Below are positions 1 to 9,811 of a stretch of 64,000 nucleotides of DNA, piece by piece (the stretch's first letter is position 1; every line of letters starts with the position of its first letter). The notes below the pieces were generated by a model, which saw only the letters and a program-made list of their open reading frames with translations, was not told where the DNA came from and searched no databases. The DNA lies in contig JAGYVD010000006.1 of assembly GCA_021209875.1 (NCBI GenBank), forward strand, positions 3,162,001-3,226,000, written 5' to 3'. This stretch comes from Rosellinia necatrix. Taxonomy: Eukaryota; Ascomycota; Sordariomycetes; Xylariales; Xylariaceae. The position numbers were made by a program, and so were the translations under genes.

Positions 1-1
1 T

Positions 2-1120
2 AAAACGGGAACCTTAACGGTAGGGGGCGAACCAACAGTCACGGACGCTGAAGTCTATCTTGAGGAGGGTACAAATAAAGACGGGCATACTCGCCTCTTC
101 GCTGCGCTTCGAACCCTCGAAGAGAATAGCAGCCACCCAATTGCGAAGGCTATTGTTACCTATTGCAAGACCACAACATCCGAATCCGTTGCTGTTAAGA
201 ACGTTGAGGAGATACCTGGGAAAGGCCTAAAGGCCACTTGCACTGGCGATACGCCAGACGAAAATTTTGACATACTAGTCGGGAATGAAGCGTTAATGAG
301 AGACTTTTCGGTTAGAATATCGCCGCTAGCTGCCGAATCACTTGAGGCATGGAAGATGGAGGCGAAATCCATTGCGCTTATCGCCATCAAGTCAAACGCA
401 GCGGCTGATATGGAGCCCGTCTATGTATTATCGGCATCTATTTCGATATCGGATCCTATCCGCCCAGAAACCCCCATCGTCATAAACTCCCTACGCCAGC
501 GCGGGTGCGACGTATGGATGCTCTCGGGTGACAACGCCGTGACAGCAAGGGCAGTCGCCCTGCGCATCGGGATCCCCCAGGATAATGTCATCGCCGAGGT
601 GCTCCCGACGCAAAAATTTGAGAAGATCAAATACCTCCAGTCCGTGCTAAAAGCACGTGTGGGAAAAGCCGAAGAGGACACTGGCCGACGAGCCACGGTC
701 GCCATGGTTGGCGACGGCATCAACGACGCGCCGGCACTAAGCATGGCGGACGCGGGCATCGCCATCGGCTCGGGCAGCGACGTGGCCATCTCGAGCGCCG
801 ACTTTGTTTTGGTGAACAGCAACTTGATGTCTGTGATCACGTTACTCGACCTCAGCCGCAAGGTCTTCCGACGCATTAAGCTCAACTTCGCCTGGGCCCT
901 CGTCTACAACCTGATCGCGATCCCCATTGCTGCCGGCTGCCTCTACGCCGTCCAGGTCGGCGGGAGGCACGTTACGCTCGACCCCGTCTGGGCCAGCCTC
1001 GCCATGGCACTAAGCAGCTTCAGCGTGGTTATGAGCAGCCTAGCGTTGAAGACTCGCATCCCAGGAATTGGGTTCAGGGCGCGCAATATCGATGTCGGTC
1101 AGATAGAAGCATGGCCATGA
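2..1120 (+). CDS. Copper-type P1B ATPase, C-terminal part (5' end outside window)
   Basis: This is the 3' end of a heavy-metal P-type ATPase, which pumps Cu(I) (or a similar soft metal) across a membrane using ATP. The open frame begins at base 2 with KTGTLT, so the window edge falls directly after the phosphorylated Asp of the DKTGTLT motif. It then shows the P1B-specific SHP motif (about bases 130-138), which contacts ATP, and the hinge motif GDGINDAP (about 709-732). Two C-terminal membrane segments follow. The first contains a YN pair and the second the MxxSS-type stretch typical of Cu(I) ATPases. The frame is open to the stop at 1118-1120 with no intron needed. The metal-binding N-terminus and the CPC-bearing segment are missing, so Golgi (Ccc2-like) and plasma-membrane (Crp/Pca1-like) types cannot be separated. 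Family certain; substrate likely. Confidence 0.93.
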   Translation, partial: KTGTLTVGGEPTVTDAEVYLEEGTNKDGHTRLFAALRTLEENSSHPIAKAIVTYCKTTTSESVAVKNVEEIPGKGLKATCTGDTPDENFDILVGNEALMRDFSVRISPLAAESLEAWKMEAKSIALIAIKSNAAADMEPVYVLSASISISDPIRPETPIVINSLRQRGCDVWMLSGDNAVTARAVALRIGIPQDNVIAEVLPTQKFEKIKYLQSVLKARVGKAEEDTGRRATVAMVGDGINDAPALSMADAGIAIGSGSDVAISSADFVLVNSNLMSVITLLDLSRKVFRRIKLNFAWALVYNLIAIPIAAGCLYAVQVGGRHVTLDPVWASLAMALSSFSVVMSSLALKTRIPGIGFRARNIDVGQIEAWP

Positions 1121-1890
1121 GAACGTTTGTGCGTAAAATGATGAATTGGTTGATAACGGTGGTTATAAGATACATACCTTAGTAACGTGTCTAAGGCATC
1201 GTGTCTCGCCTCTTTGGATGTGGGTGGTGGTGGTATTACGGAACATACACTATACCATGCATGAATTTAAGAACAATAGCATGCACAATTGATATTATAG
1301 CTATCCTAAACACTAGACGCCTCTTCAATGATACCCCCTTATTTCACCACTGCCTAAGACAAGTAACTAAGCAAGCTACGAAACAACGTGCGTACCCCGT
1401 AGCCTGCTGAGGAAGATCTAATTAACCACAAATCCCTCTGTCCTAGCCCTTGTACAAGTCGCTCTGCCGAAGTCCGCATCTACGTATATTAAAAAGAGCG
1501 CGAGCCAAGCGAACCCATGATCGACCTGAATATAGCCGAGGCGGCAGCCATTGGCCAGGCCAGCCAGCCTGCGAGCTCCAACCCTCATTACTAATCTCTA
1601 GATAGTCGACAAGTGCGCGGTACTTGTCTCTCTCTCTCTCTCGCAAGAAAGCATAGCGGAGGGAAGAAGGCCGTGGATGTAACAATGGTATAGCATGGCT
1701 ATCCGCCTTTGGGTCTCTGTCTGGTGCCCGGGGGGCCGGATAGTGTCGACAAATATAGATAGGGGCGGCCTCGCGCTCGCACGGTTGTTGACCACCTTGA
1801 AAAAGAAGCGTTTTCTGTCCTTGGAACTTTAACTGTCTTATTACCAGATCTACGTGACTACGCCACTTCGCCGCCGAGATAACCGCCAGA
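1121..1890. other. Intergenic region, probable AA9 promoter
   Basis: Gene-free stretch between the ATPase stop and the AA9 start. It holds a short CT-repeat (about 1626-1642) and a GC-rich patch around 1725-1770. The patch includes a CCGGGG, which fits the CreA consensus SYGGRG; on its own that is weak evidence for carbon repression. The open frames here have no recognisable protein features and I treat them as chance. Confidence 0.5.
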
Positions 1891-2914
1891 ATGCAGATCT
1901 GGACATCTCTGCTGCTCCTAGCAGCCACGACTGAAGCCCACTGTGCGTACCCACCCACCCCTTTTCCCCGGGAGGAAAAAAAAAAAGAAAGAAAAAAAGA
2001 AAAAGGAAATCACAGCCTACGAAAGAGCGGATGACGAGAACTTCCTCCGCCCTTCCCCCTTCCCCTCTATCGAGCCGAAATCGCTAACCCCCCTTTCATT
2101 CGGCAGACCACTTCCCGCGACTGATCGTCCGGGGCCAACCGGACGCGGCGGACTGGACGACGGTGCGGCAGACGAAGAACTACCAGAGCAACGCGGGGGT
2201 GACGAGCGTCAGCAGCGGCGACATGCGGTGCTACCAGCTGCGGGCCGGGGGCGCGCCGCGGTACGCGACGGTGGCGGCGGGCGAGGAGCTCGGGTTCGTC
2301 GCGGCCAGCGCCGTCACGCACTTCGGGCCCGTGCAGTTCTACATGGCCCGCGTCCCCGACGGCGCCGACGTCACCGCCTGGGACCCCGCCGGCAACGTCT
2401 GGTTCAAGGCCGGCAGCATCTCCGCCGTCCCGCCCCTCGGCAGCGGCGAGAGCACCTGGCCCGCCTACAGTACGTCTCTTCCTCCCCCTTCCCCCCCTCA
2501 TCCCCTTTCATTTCCCCTTTCCCACGGTATACGGAATCGAAAGGAGGAGGAGGAGGAGGAGGAGGAGGAGGTAGGAGATCGATGACCAACGCCTTGTTTT
2601 TTTTTTTTTTTCTTCTTTCTCACTGTTCTTCAGACAAGAAGTCCGTCTCCTTCACGGTCCCCAAGAACCTCCCGAGCGGCAAGTACCTCGTGCGGGTCGA
2701 GAGCATCGCGCTGCACCAGGCGCAGTCCGTCGGCGGCGCGCAGATCTACCTCAGCTGCGCGCAGGTCGAGGTCACCGGCGGCGGCGCCGGCACGCCGGGC
2801 CCCCTGGTCGCCTTCCCCGGCGCCTACCAGGCCTCCGACCCCGGCCTGCGCTGGTCCTACTACCCCATCGCGACGTCGTATACCGCGCCGGGCCCGGCCA
2901 TTTGGACCGGCTAG
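1891..2914 (+). CDS. AA9 lytic polysaccharide monooxygenase (GH61), secreted
   Basis: Copper-dependent oxidase that cleaves cellulose or related glucans outside the cell. Three exons: 1891-1942, 2107-2469 and 2634-2914, with introns 1943-2106 and 2470-2633, giving 231 aa. The start codon opens a 16-residue signal peptide ending in TEA. Cleavage there leaves His1 followed by YHFP, the N-terminal copper-brace His expected for AA9. The second copper His lies in THFGPVQFYM in exon 2. The axial set H...Q..Y is seen in ALHQAQ and AQIYLSC. One Cys pair (MRCYQL and LSCAQV) can form the usual disulfide. The end TPGPLVAFPGAY...YTAPGP is the family C-terminus. Length is normal for a single-domain AA9 with no CBM1. 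Both introns carry simple repeats: an A/G-rich tract in intron 1, and (GGA)n plus a poly-T tract in intron 2. Regioselectivity cannot be read from this. Confidence 0.95.
2544..2572 (+). repeat. (GGA)n microsatellite in AA9 intron 2
   Basis: About nine GGA/GAG units, followed shortly by a poly-T run (about 2598-2611) that serves as the intron's pyrimidine tract. It lies inside the intron and does not affect the protein. Confidence 0.85.
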
Positions 2915-3316
2915 GGAAAGGCAGTGCGCGTGTAAAGGGGGGGGAAGGAAGGGGAAGAGGGAAGAGGGAAGAGGGAAGAGGGAAGGGGGGAAGGGGTTTG
3001 GTTTGTTCCACAGCCCTCCTCGGGTGTGGTTCGGATAGCCTAACGTTGGGTTAGCGAGCGATATGTCGTAGGAACCTTTATAGCCTTTTTAACGCGACGT
3101 GTTATTGATGCCAGATACCTAGCGCGGCACAATACATCACAGGTATCAACTCGTTGATTTAGGTTCACAACAATGATAGTATAAGTGACAATTATCTCAC
3201 CTATTGCGGCCAAATGATGCGCCCATAAAATTCGAGAATGTCAAAAGTCGGGTATCATTAATTTCTATTCTGACAGATCCGCTAGGGGTGGTTGGCCCAA
3301 ATCGTAGTACATCTTT
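2915..3316. other. Intergenic, convergent 3' ends, G/A-rich minisatellite
   Basis: Space between the AA9 stop and the stop of the minus-strand Rsm1-like gene. A purine tract with GGGAAGA units covers about 2938-2996. The rest looks like ordinary 3' untranslated sequence. No gene seen. Confidence 0.6.
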
Positions 3317-5106
3317 CTAAGCTTTCTCGCTGGGCTTATCGGTTACGCTCTCTTGCCTGGAGTGTGAGGTTGGCGGCCGGCTACTAGGCGTGCCGGGACG
3401 GCTCAATGTCCGCTGGAGTTTCTTCCTATTCTTAGTGTCAAAGAGACTCCTGACCCTCCTCAACTTCGCCCATCTCTCTTTATCCTTCACATCCCTGGCC
3501 GTCATATCTTCCTCTTCATCATCGGGCTTTTCTGGCGTTTCCATGGCTATCTGTCCTTCGCCGTCCTGTTTCCTAGTTCGAGAGGGGGTCCCCGGCAAGG
3601 ATGCCGTCGGACGATGGAACAGAGTGCGGCGAACGCTTTTCTCGCCTTCTTGGCGCAGATAGGCGCTATTCTTCAGCGTCTGCGCGAGGACTTCCCAAGC
3701 TGCCTTAGTCTCCTTAGTCTTGGACCCTGGATTCTGCTGTACTGCCGCGTTCCTCCAGGGGCAAAAGAACCGATGTTCCCGAATCGGGTCGAGATGGTCC
3801 ATCGGGGCAGGAACGATGACCTCGTTCGTTGTCTCGTCGACTTCTTTGCTTCGGAACATCCACAGGCCCAATCGCCTCCAGCACGTCGCGCAGGTAGCCG
3901 AGTTAGGGACGGCGCCGATCTTTGGATGGGTAAGGCCTTGCCAGCCGGTTAGAGCTAAGGCGAGGGCGACCTCGCTCGGGGAGGAGGGGTTTGTGCTAGG
4001 GGGTTCGGGTTCGGTGAAAAAGGTGGGCGGCAGCTGAGATTGGGCTGCTTTCAGGTCGAGGGTTTGAGGTAGACGCAGATTGAAGGAATACGGGAGGAAG
4101 GACGGCCGGGTGCATAAATCGTCGTAACGTTCGCGGAGGGAAGCTAGGGCAGTTTGCGGCGTGGCGAGAGGAAGCCTCAGGAGAGTATCTAGCGAGGTGG
4201 TCAGTAAGCATGTGCTCCCTCATGTTCCCTCATGTTCCCTCATTCCCCATTCCTCGTTTCCCTCCGTGCTCTTCTTGATATATGTAATCCGATGGGATCT
4301 GGGGATGACCGCCGGGCAGTGTTAGGGGGGTAATTACCATCGCAGCCATGCCTCCGCCAAAGGCAATCCCCCTCATGTGCTTCGATGATCAGCTCAGAGA
4401 ATTTCTTCGCCAGTCCCTGTTCCACATCGGAACCAACGATGACAGGAACCTGCTTGCCGTCGACCGTCCTCGTGTTTGTCTTCACCACCAGCTCTTTGTA
4501 ACAAAGAGTGCAGCGCACACGCTCCTTTCCCTGGCAGACCCAACCTCGCTTCGCCCATTCGATTTCGTTGACCTTGTCTGGTTTGGGTGTCCATTCGGTA
4601 AGCTCCTGGAAGGTGCCTAGACGCTTGACGAGTTCGTCACGGTCGCTGGGGCAGTATCGTGGAGGCTCATTCCAGGCGCTCCTTCGCGATGTGGAGGCGG
4701 TAGTCGTCGACGTCCATTTCTTCAGGACCACATTCGATACAGTAGTGCCGCCCCTTTTCGGGTCTGGGCTTGCGGTCTCCAGGGCGCCGGTGCGACGACG
4801 CTTGTTCAGCAGCTCGACACTGGGCGAGGGGCTGTTGTACGTCGGCACGCTCGCCCGAACAGTGGCATCGGCAGCCGGGACGGATGCAGACAACCTATTC
4901 AAGGGCGACGAGGGCATCGAGGGCATCGTGGGCATTGTGGGCATCGTGGGCATCGTGGGCATCGTGTCGTTGCGCGCTGGCGTTGGAGTGTGCCCTGGCG
5001 TCGTTGGGGTGTGCCCGTCGTCGATGTCTAAGTCGTCTGAGACTCGAGGCGACCGAGCGCCGATCCCCTGAATAAGGGTGTTGAATTTTCGCTTGGTTGC
5101 ATTCAT
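3317..5106 (-). CDS. rsm1: Rsm1/NIPA-like C3HC zinc-finger protein
   Basis: Nuclear protein of the zf-C3HC/Rsm1 family. Fission-yeast Rsm1 takes part in mRNA export and human NIPA is an F-box-like factor. Exon 1 is 5106-4338 and exon 2 is 4188-3317, with intron 4337-4189 (149 bp), giving 546 aa. The splice is phase 1 and joins the zinc finger end (CLWRRHGCD) directly to TLLRLPLATPQTALASLRERYDDLC, as expected in the family. The C3HC domain spans about residues 130-260, with WVCQG, RCTLCYKEL and HEGDCLWRR carrying the zinc ligands. The second domain holds ATCATCWRRLGLWMF and the HRFFCPW motif of Rsm1. The N-terminus is disordered and has a TMP tripeptide repeat. The C-terminal tail (MTARDVKDKERWAKLRRVRSLF) matches the conserved family tail. 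Function in this organism is inferred. Confidence 0.9.
4915..4967. repeat. 9-bp coding minisatellite in the Rsm1-like gene
   Basis: Tandem GGGCATCGT/GGGCATTGT units on the plus strand encode the Thr-Met-Pro repeat of the minus-strand gene. The repeat keeps the frame, so copy-number change would not break the protein. Confidence 0.85.
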
Positions 5107-5795
5107 GGCTCGGTAGGCAGTGAGTGTAGAAGGTAGGCAGGTACCTAAGTAGTGTGGTATTATGGCTTAGATGGGGTGGTACGTTAGATATTGGCTACCA
5201 ATATAGGCATTCGCTAGAGCGTCCGACGGGCGAATGGGAAGGTAGCCTCCAGTAGCCTCCAGGCGCCGCCCGTGCCCAAGGCACCTAGGTAGAGGTACCT
5301 GGTAGGTAGTGCAGTGCGACACAACACGATGGGACAAAGAGACGGCCTCGAGAGGCCGACAAGTGAGGTCGGGGAATTCGATGACGAGCGAGACCCGATC
5401 ACAACACGTCCATACCCTCTCTGGAGAGGAAAGATAACCTTTTGTTATTAAATAAATAAATAAACAAACACGCAAACAGAAAACCGCGGATTCATGCGAT
5501 GATGGTAAATTCTAAGGGCAACATGGAGAAGGGCAACATGCAGCGCAGTGTAGGGCCTGATGGTATGATTAGCTATCGAAATTATCTCGGATGAAGTGGC
5601 ATTGTTTTTCTTTGATTGCTTGTTTCGGCTGCGACCTTCACCCTCGTTATCGTCGGAAGGGTGACGGCCCAGACTGACCCTAAAAGGCACTAGCAGTTCT
5701 ATCTAGCGCTCAAGCGTTGCAGGACACATCCCAGCCCACTATATATACCTGTGTACTTGTAGACCCCACCTACTATCTACCTAAGGCACTGAATT

Positions 5796-5807
5796 TAGGT
5801 ACCTTCC

Positions 5808-5878
<71 letters not shown>

Positions 5879-5986
5879 TTAACGTCTAGTCTAGGTGTCT
5901 GACAGTGCTAGGTACCTTCCAAGGTTGTGGCTGCTACCTAGTAGTAGTAGTATTAACGTCTAATCTAGGTGTCTGACAGTGCTAGT
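5796..5986 (+). repeat. Tandem duplication carrying a (TAG)n microsatellite
   Basis: Two copies of a unit that starts TAGGTACCTTCCAAG and ends TCTGACAGTGCTAG. Copy 1 (about 5796-5910) carries about 23 TAG triplets (5809-5878). Copy 2 (about 5909-5986) carries only about four and has a short extra segment in place of part of the array. The sequence after the array is nearly identical in the two copies. Confidence 0.85.
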
Positions 5987-6357
5987 TACATAGATAATTA
6001 GGTACCTACGTTATTACTTGCTCATCTTTTATACAAATTCAAGGGCAGATCTGGGAAGAGAATATAAATATAATAAAAAACAAGACATACCTACCTAATG
6101 GCTAATTGAACCAACAACATGCGAGCATAGAAAGGCTGTTCAAACAAAATATGATCCAAATTGACCAATGGTGGGAAGTGAGAGCAGGAGTACACTGCGC
6201 TAGGTATTGAGTAGGTAATCATAATAGAACCTCACGCGGTCACGGGAATACATAGAACTGGGTGTCAAGTGAAACAATTACCTTGAAACTCTCTGTCGCG
6301 ATTCGGACCGCTGCAACTTCTACCCATTGGCGGGGGTTGCCTTCTTACTTATGGGTA

Positions 6358-6383
6358 CGTATGTATGTACGTATACGTATACG

Positions 6384-6416
<33 letters not shown>
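6358..6416 (+). repeat. Compound TACG/TA/TG microsatellite
   Basis: GTATGTACGTATACG steps into about ten TA units and then about six TG units, in the region upstream of HAL2. Confidence 0.9.
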
Positions 6417-6880
6417 ACTTAATGTACGGTATAAGCAGCCTACCTATTTACGGTAGGTAGGCACGATAGGCACGGGTAGACGATATTCTCCGATTTGAAT
6501 TCCTGAACCGTTGGAGGGGCTATTTCTGATCGGGCTTACCGGAAGTTATCAACGCCGACCACCTGCCCGCCTTGCCGATACCATCTTTAAGCTCCGCCTC
6601 GCAATTCTCAGTTTGGTGGCAGTGTCTGGGCATGAGCGGCGGAACTGAAGAAGGTAGGACTAAAAAGACCAGGTCACTTAGTATTAAAGGTCAACAGACA
6701 AGTCCGAGATCAGCCTTCCTTATCACCTGCTCGTTCCTCGTGCTAATCCTGGCTATCTCACTCTCCACCCGCGCTTTGCCCCGCCTGAGCTGCCTTGTCT
6801 CGCACTTCCACCCCTCCGCATCCTCGTCTTCCAACCTCAACTCCTTGCTTAGCCACTCATCACGCAATACCTATTCCACA

Positions 6881-7942
6881 ATGTCGTCATACTCCAGAGA
6901 GCTCGAGATTGCCCAGCTCGCCGTCCAGCGCGCCGCTATCCTCACGAAGCGGGTCTTCCATGAGAAGGCTAAGGGTACCGTGTCTAAGGATGATAAGTCG
7001 CCCGTCACTATCGGTGATTTCGGCGCCCAGGCCCTTATCATCGCCGCCCTCAAGCACAGCTTTCCAGAGGACGAGATAGTCGCCGAGGAGGAGGCCGCTC
7101 AGCTTCGCGAGGACGCCAACCTGCGCACCACGATCTGGGACCTCGTGAAGAATACGTCACTGTCCGATGCCGACGCGGAGGCCGCGCTTGGTGGTGCTAT
7201 CAAGAGCGAGGATGACCTGCTCACCTTCATCGACTACGGAAACAGCAAGGGTGGCGCCAAGGGCCGCATATGGGCTATTGACCCTATCGACGGCACCAAG
7301 GGTTTCCTCCGAGGCGGACAGTACGCCGTGTGCCTGGCATTGATGGTCGATGGTGACGTCAAGGTTGGTGTTCTGGGCTGCCCGAATCTCCCCATTGACG
7401 ACGCCGCCCCTCTCACCAGCGGCATGGAGTCGGGCCAGACCGACGAGGGCCGGGGGTGCCTCTTTTCGGGCGTGTTGGGCCAGGGCGCCGTGAGCCGTCC
7501 CTTGACCACGGGCGCGCTCGCATCGTCGCAAAAGATCTCCATGAAAGCCATCACCGATATTGCCGCCGCTACCTTCTGTGAAAGTGTGGAGGCCGGTCAC
7601 TCGGCCCACGGCGATCAAGCCGAGATCGCCAAAAGGCTGGGAATCACGAACCCCAGTGTGAGGATGGATTCCCAGGCCAAGTACGCTTCCATCGCCCGGG
7701 CAGCCGGCGATATCTACTTGCGCCTTCCGGTCAAGGCGACGTACCAGGAGAAGATTTGGGATCACGCTGCGGGCGACCTCATCGTCCGAGAGGCTGGTGG
7801 TGCCGTTACTGACATTCACGGCAAGCAACTAGACTTCAGCGTAGGTAGAACACTGGCCAACAATAAGGGCGTAGTTGCCGCACCCGCTGGTGGCCATGCT
7901 TCAGTGCTCGCTGTCGTGCAGGAGGTCCTGGGAATCAACTAA
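6881..7942 (+). CDS. hal2: 3'(2'),5'-bisphosphate nucleotidase (HAL2/MET22)
   Basis: Removes the 3' phosphate from PAP (and PAPS), the by-product of sulfate assimilation and sulfotransfer. It is Mg-dependent and, in yeast, the Na+/Li+ sensitive step. 353 aa from the chosen start MSSYSREL, which fits the normal length of about 355 aa. The conserved start ELEIAQLAVQRAA lies eight residues in. Seen motifs: SPVTIGDFGAQA, the metal-binding acid pair in VAEEE, WAIDPIDGTKGF (signature 1), and WDHAAGDLIVREAGG (signature 2) near the C-terminus. Single exon. The same frame stays open upstream to an ATG at 6572 (456 aa in total). That extension holds a possible membrane or targeting segment but has no family match, so I took the inner start. 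Confidence 0.94.
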   Translation: MSSYSRELEIAQLAVQRAAILTKRVFHEKAKGTVSKDDKSPVTIGDFGAQALIIAALKHSFPEDEIVAEEEAAQLREDANLRTTIWDLVKNTSLSDADAEAALGGAIKSEDDLLTFIDYGNSKGGAKGRIWAIDPIDGTKGFLRGGQYAVCLALMVDGDVKVGVLGCPNLPIDDAAPLTSGMESGQTDEGRGCLFSGVLGQGAVSRPLTTGALASSQKISMKAITDIAAATFCESVEAGHSAHGDQAEIAKRLGITNPSVRMDSQAKYASIARAAGDIYLRLPVKATYQEKIWDHAAGDLIVREAGGAVTDIHGKQLDFSVGRTLANNKGVVAAPAGGHASVLAVVQEVLGIN

Positions 7943-8102
7943 GGGGGAATGTGTACATTGTTTAGGGGGTACATAAAAAGTACATGTCCAGTGCCTGACT
8001 CGGGTATACACATGTTGCCGTATAGGATACAAATAGAAGGCCGGACGGGCGGTTTTCCCTCGAGCAACGCCATACCATATGCAGGCGTGAAAAGCAGGTA
8101 GA

Positions 8103-8942
8103 TTATTTAATCTTCTTCTGCTTGAGCTTGATAGTTTCGTCATTAACGAAAATACCCTTGCCCTTATATGGTTCTGGCCGCCTCCACCTGCGAATATCTG
8201 CGGCGAATGACATAACTTGCTCTCTATTGATCCCTTCGAGCAGTATTCTTGTTGGTTGCGGCGTGCTAGCCGTTACGCCCACCGGCACTGCTTCTTCAAC
8301 CGGGTGAGTGAAGCCAAGCTTCAGACACACGAACTTCTGGCCCGGGTATTGTGCCTTCCTGGGCCGTTCTTCAATAGTCGCTCGGTATCCGACACCGACC
8401 AGTCTTAGAATCGCGGTATGTCCTTCCGATACGCCCATGATGTAACCATTCAAATATGCCCATGTCGTACCTGTCCTCGCTTATTAGCCCATAACCCATT
8501 GCCCGCTTGCCCACCCAGGGCCACGTCACGGCTCTAGGGCACACATTTTATGTTCATACGTACCCCACATCTCTTTTTGTACCTTTAGATTCTGATTCTC
8601 AATGCTGAGTAGAGCTTTCCTCGCTACCTCGTCATGGTGGATAGTAAGAAAAGGAGGGATCTCCAAATCGAGTTTGCCCAGAGGGCCCGAGACGGTGACG
8701 GTGCGCTTCAGTATCCTCAAATATGACGTTGGGTCTTTCTTTGCTTTAGGCTCTCCGATGGCGATTTCAACGCCGGGGGGGATCGATATCGGCGTCCGAC
8801 CCAGCTTCGAAGATCTGCTGGTTGTGTTGGAGAATTGTCGTCGCGGCGAGGACTGGAAGGCCGGGACGAGGAACCCTGGAAGAGTAATGGCGGTACCCGA
8901 GATCGCCTTCTCAAGCACCTTACTCCGGCTAGGCGCAAGCAT
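8103..8942 (-). CDS. mrpl6: Mitochondrial ribosomal protein uL6m
   Basis: Large-subunit protein of the mitochondrial ribosome. Exon 1 runs 8942-8564 and exon 2 runs 8470-8103. The 93-bp intron (8563-8471) is phase 1 and rebuilds MWGTTWAYLNGYIMGVSEGHT, the most conserved part of L6. The first exon has LGRTPISIPPGVEI and VSGPLGKLDLEIP (first L6 fold). The second holds VGVGYRA, LKLGFTHPV and the end RRPEPYKGKGIFVNDE (second fold). The mature protein is preceded by a basic, acid-poor presequence from MLAPSRSKVLEKAI to RRQFSNTT. I chose this Met (8942) over the in-frame one at 8981, whose extra 13 residues include acidic ones. The long start would give 261 aa, the chosen one 248 aa. It converges with HAL2, leaving only about 160 bp between stops. 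Confidence 0.94.
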
Positions 8943-9811
8943 CGTGATTCTGCGCGGTTCGGCGTCAATTGGCCGCCTCAACTGAAGGTCACCGGGGAGC
9001 TTTGGATGCAGAAGATTGGGGCTAACTTATGCTTTAGGTAGCGTCACGAAAATTGCCCATATCCATGAGAAATGCATGGGAAATCACGTGGATATTGCAT
9101 TACTGGGTCACGCTAGTACTGTACTGTGCAGGATTTAAATAAAGCAATAATAAATGCCCCTACCAAAATAGGTACCTAGGTACTTGCCTATCCTGTCTCT
9201 AGAGTGCCTGCCCGAGGCTCAACCATAGTGAATTCAACTTCATGTCCCCGATTGCTCCTACCTCTCCTCTCCCTTTCCACGGCACAATGCGGAAATGCGC
9301 CCTTGTGAATTTTTGCCGTAGATAGGTACCTAAGTTAGTAATGCCAGCAGCACTATATGTACCTTCCCACTATGTAAATCCTTAAATAGGTACCTAAACA
9401 ACCAAAGCCGCTTTCTCCCACCAGGTTCTACTTACGGTCCTTAAAGCCATCACCTATCCTTACTTGTAATCCAGCTTGTGACCAAGACCTCAACGATTGA
9501 CAACCCTAGCTAGGTTGGGTATTCCTTCCACCACTGTCCCCCAATAACCAACCTACCTACTCCTTTCTATAATCCTCAAGCCCCAAGCCATCTCTAGTCC
9601 AAAGCCACCTAGGTAGGCAATGTGCAGCCCCTTGAGATTGCCCCCTGGTCACCAACCATCTAATCTATCATTAACATTTTCATCCGCCACCAGTGCTCTT
9701 AATCTTCGTTCTAGGTCCCCAGGTGTTCCATCTCCCCATCACCAACTGGTTGCCCGACTGGTTGCCCGACTAGTTCCCCGCTATGCTTGCCTCTTGATCC
9801 CATCATTTGCT
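8943..9811. other. Bidirectional promoter region, mrpl6 / kar5
   Basis: Divergent upstream region of uL6m and the Kar5-like gene. It has many GGTACCTA/TAGGTACC words (for example near 9171-9181, 9325-9332 and 9389-9396). An in-frame ATG at 9620 exists upstream of the chosen Kar5 start but would place 64 low-complexity residues before the signal peptide. Confidence 0.5.

Larger units (their letters stand above)
5107..6880. other. Long intergenic region rich in simple repeats
   Basis: Promoter side of both the minus-strand Rsm1-like gene and the plus-strand HAL2 gene. It holds a TAG microsatellite inside a tandem duplication (see 5796-5986), a TA/TG/TACG microsatellite (6358-6416) and many copies of the palindromic word TAGGTACCTA or parts of it. 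An open frame continues upstream of the chosen HAL2 start back to 6572; it contains one hydrophobic stretch but no family similarity. No separate gene is supported. Confidence 0.6.

Noticed and set aside
1443..1958. 171-codon minus-strand frame upstream of the AA9 gene
   Set aside because: Overlaps the AA9 promoter and first exon on the other strand, low-complexity composition, no family match.
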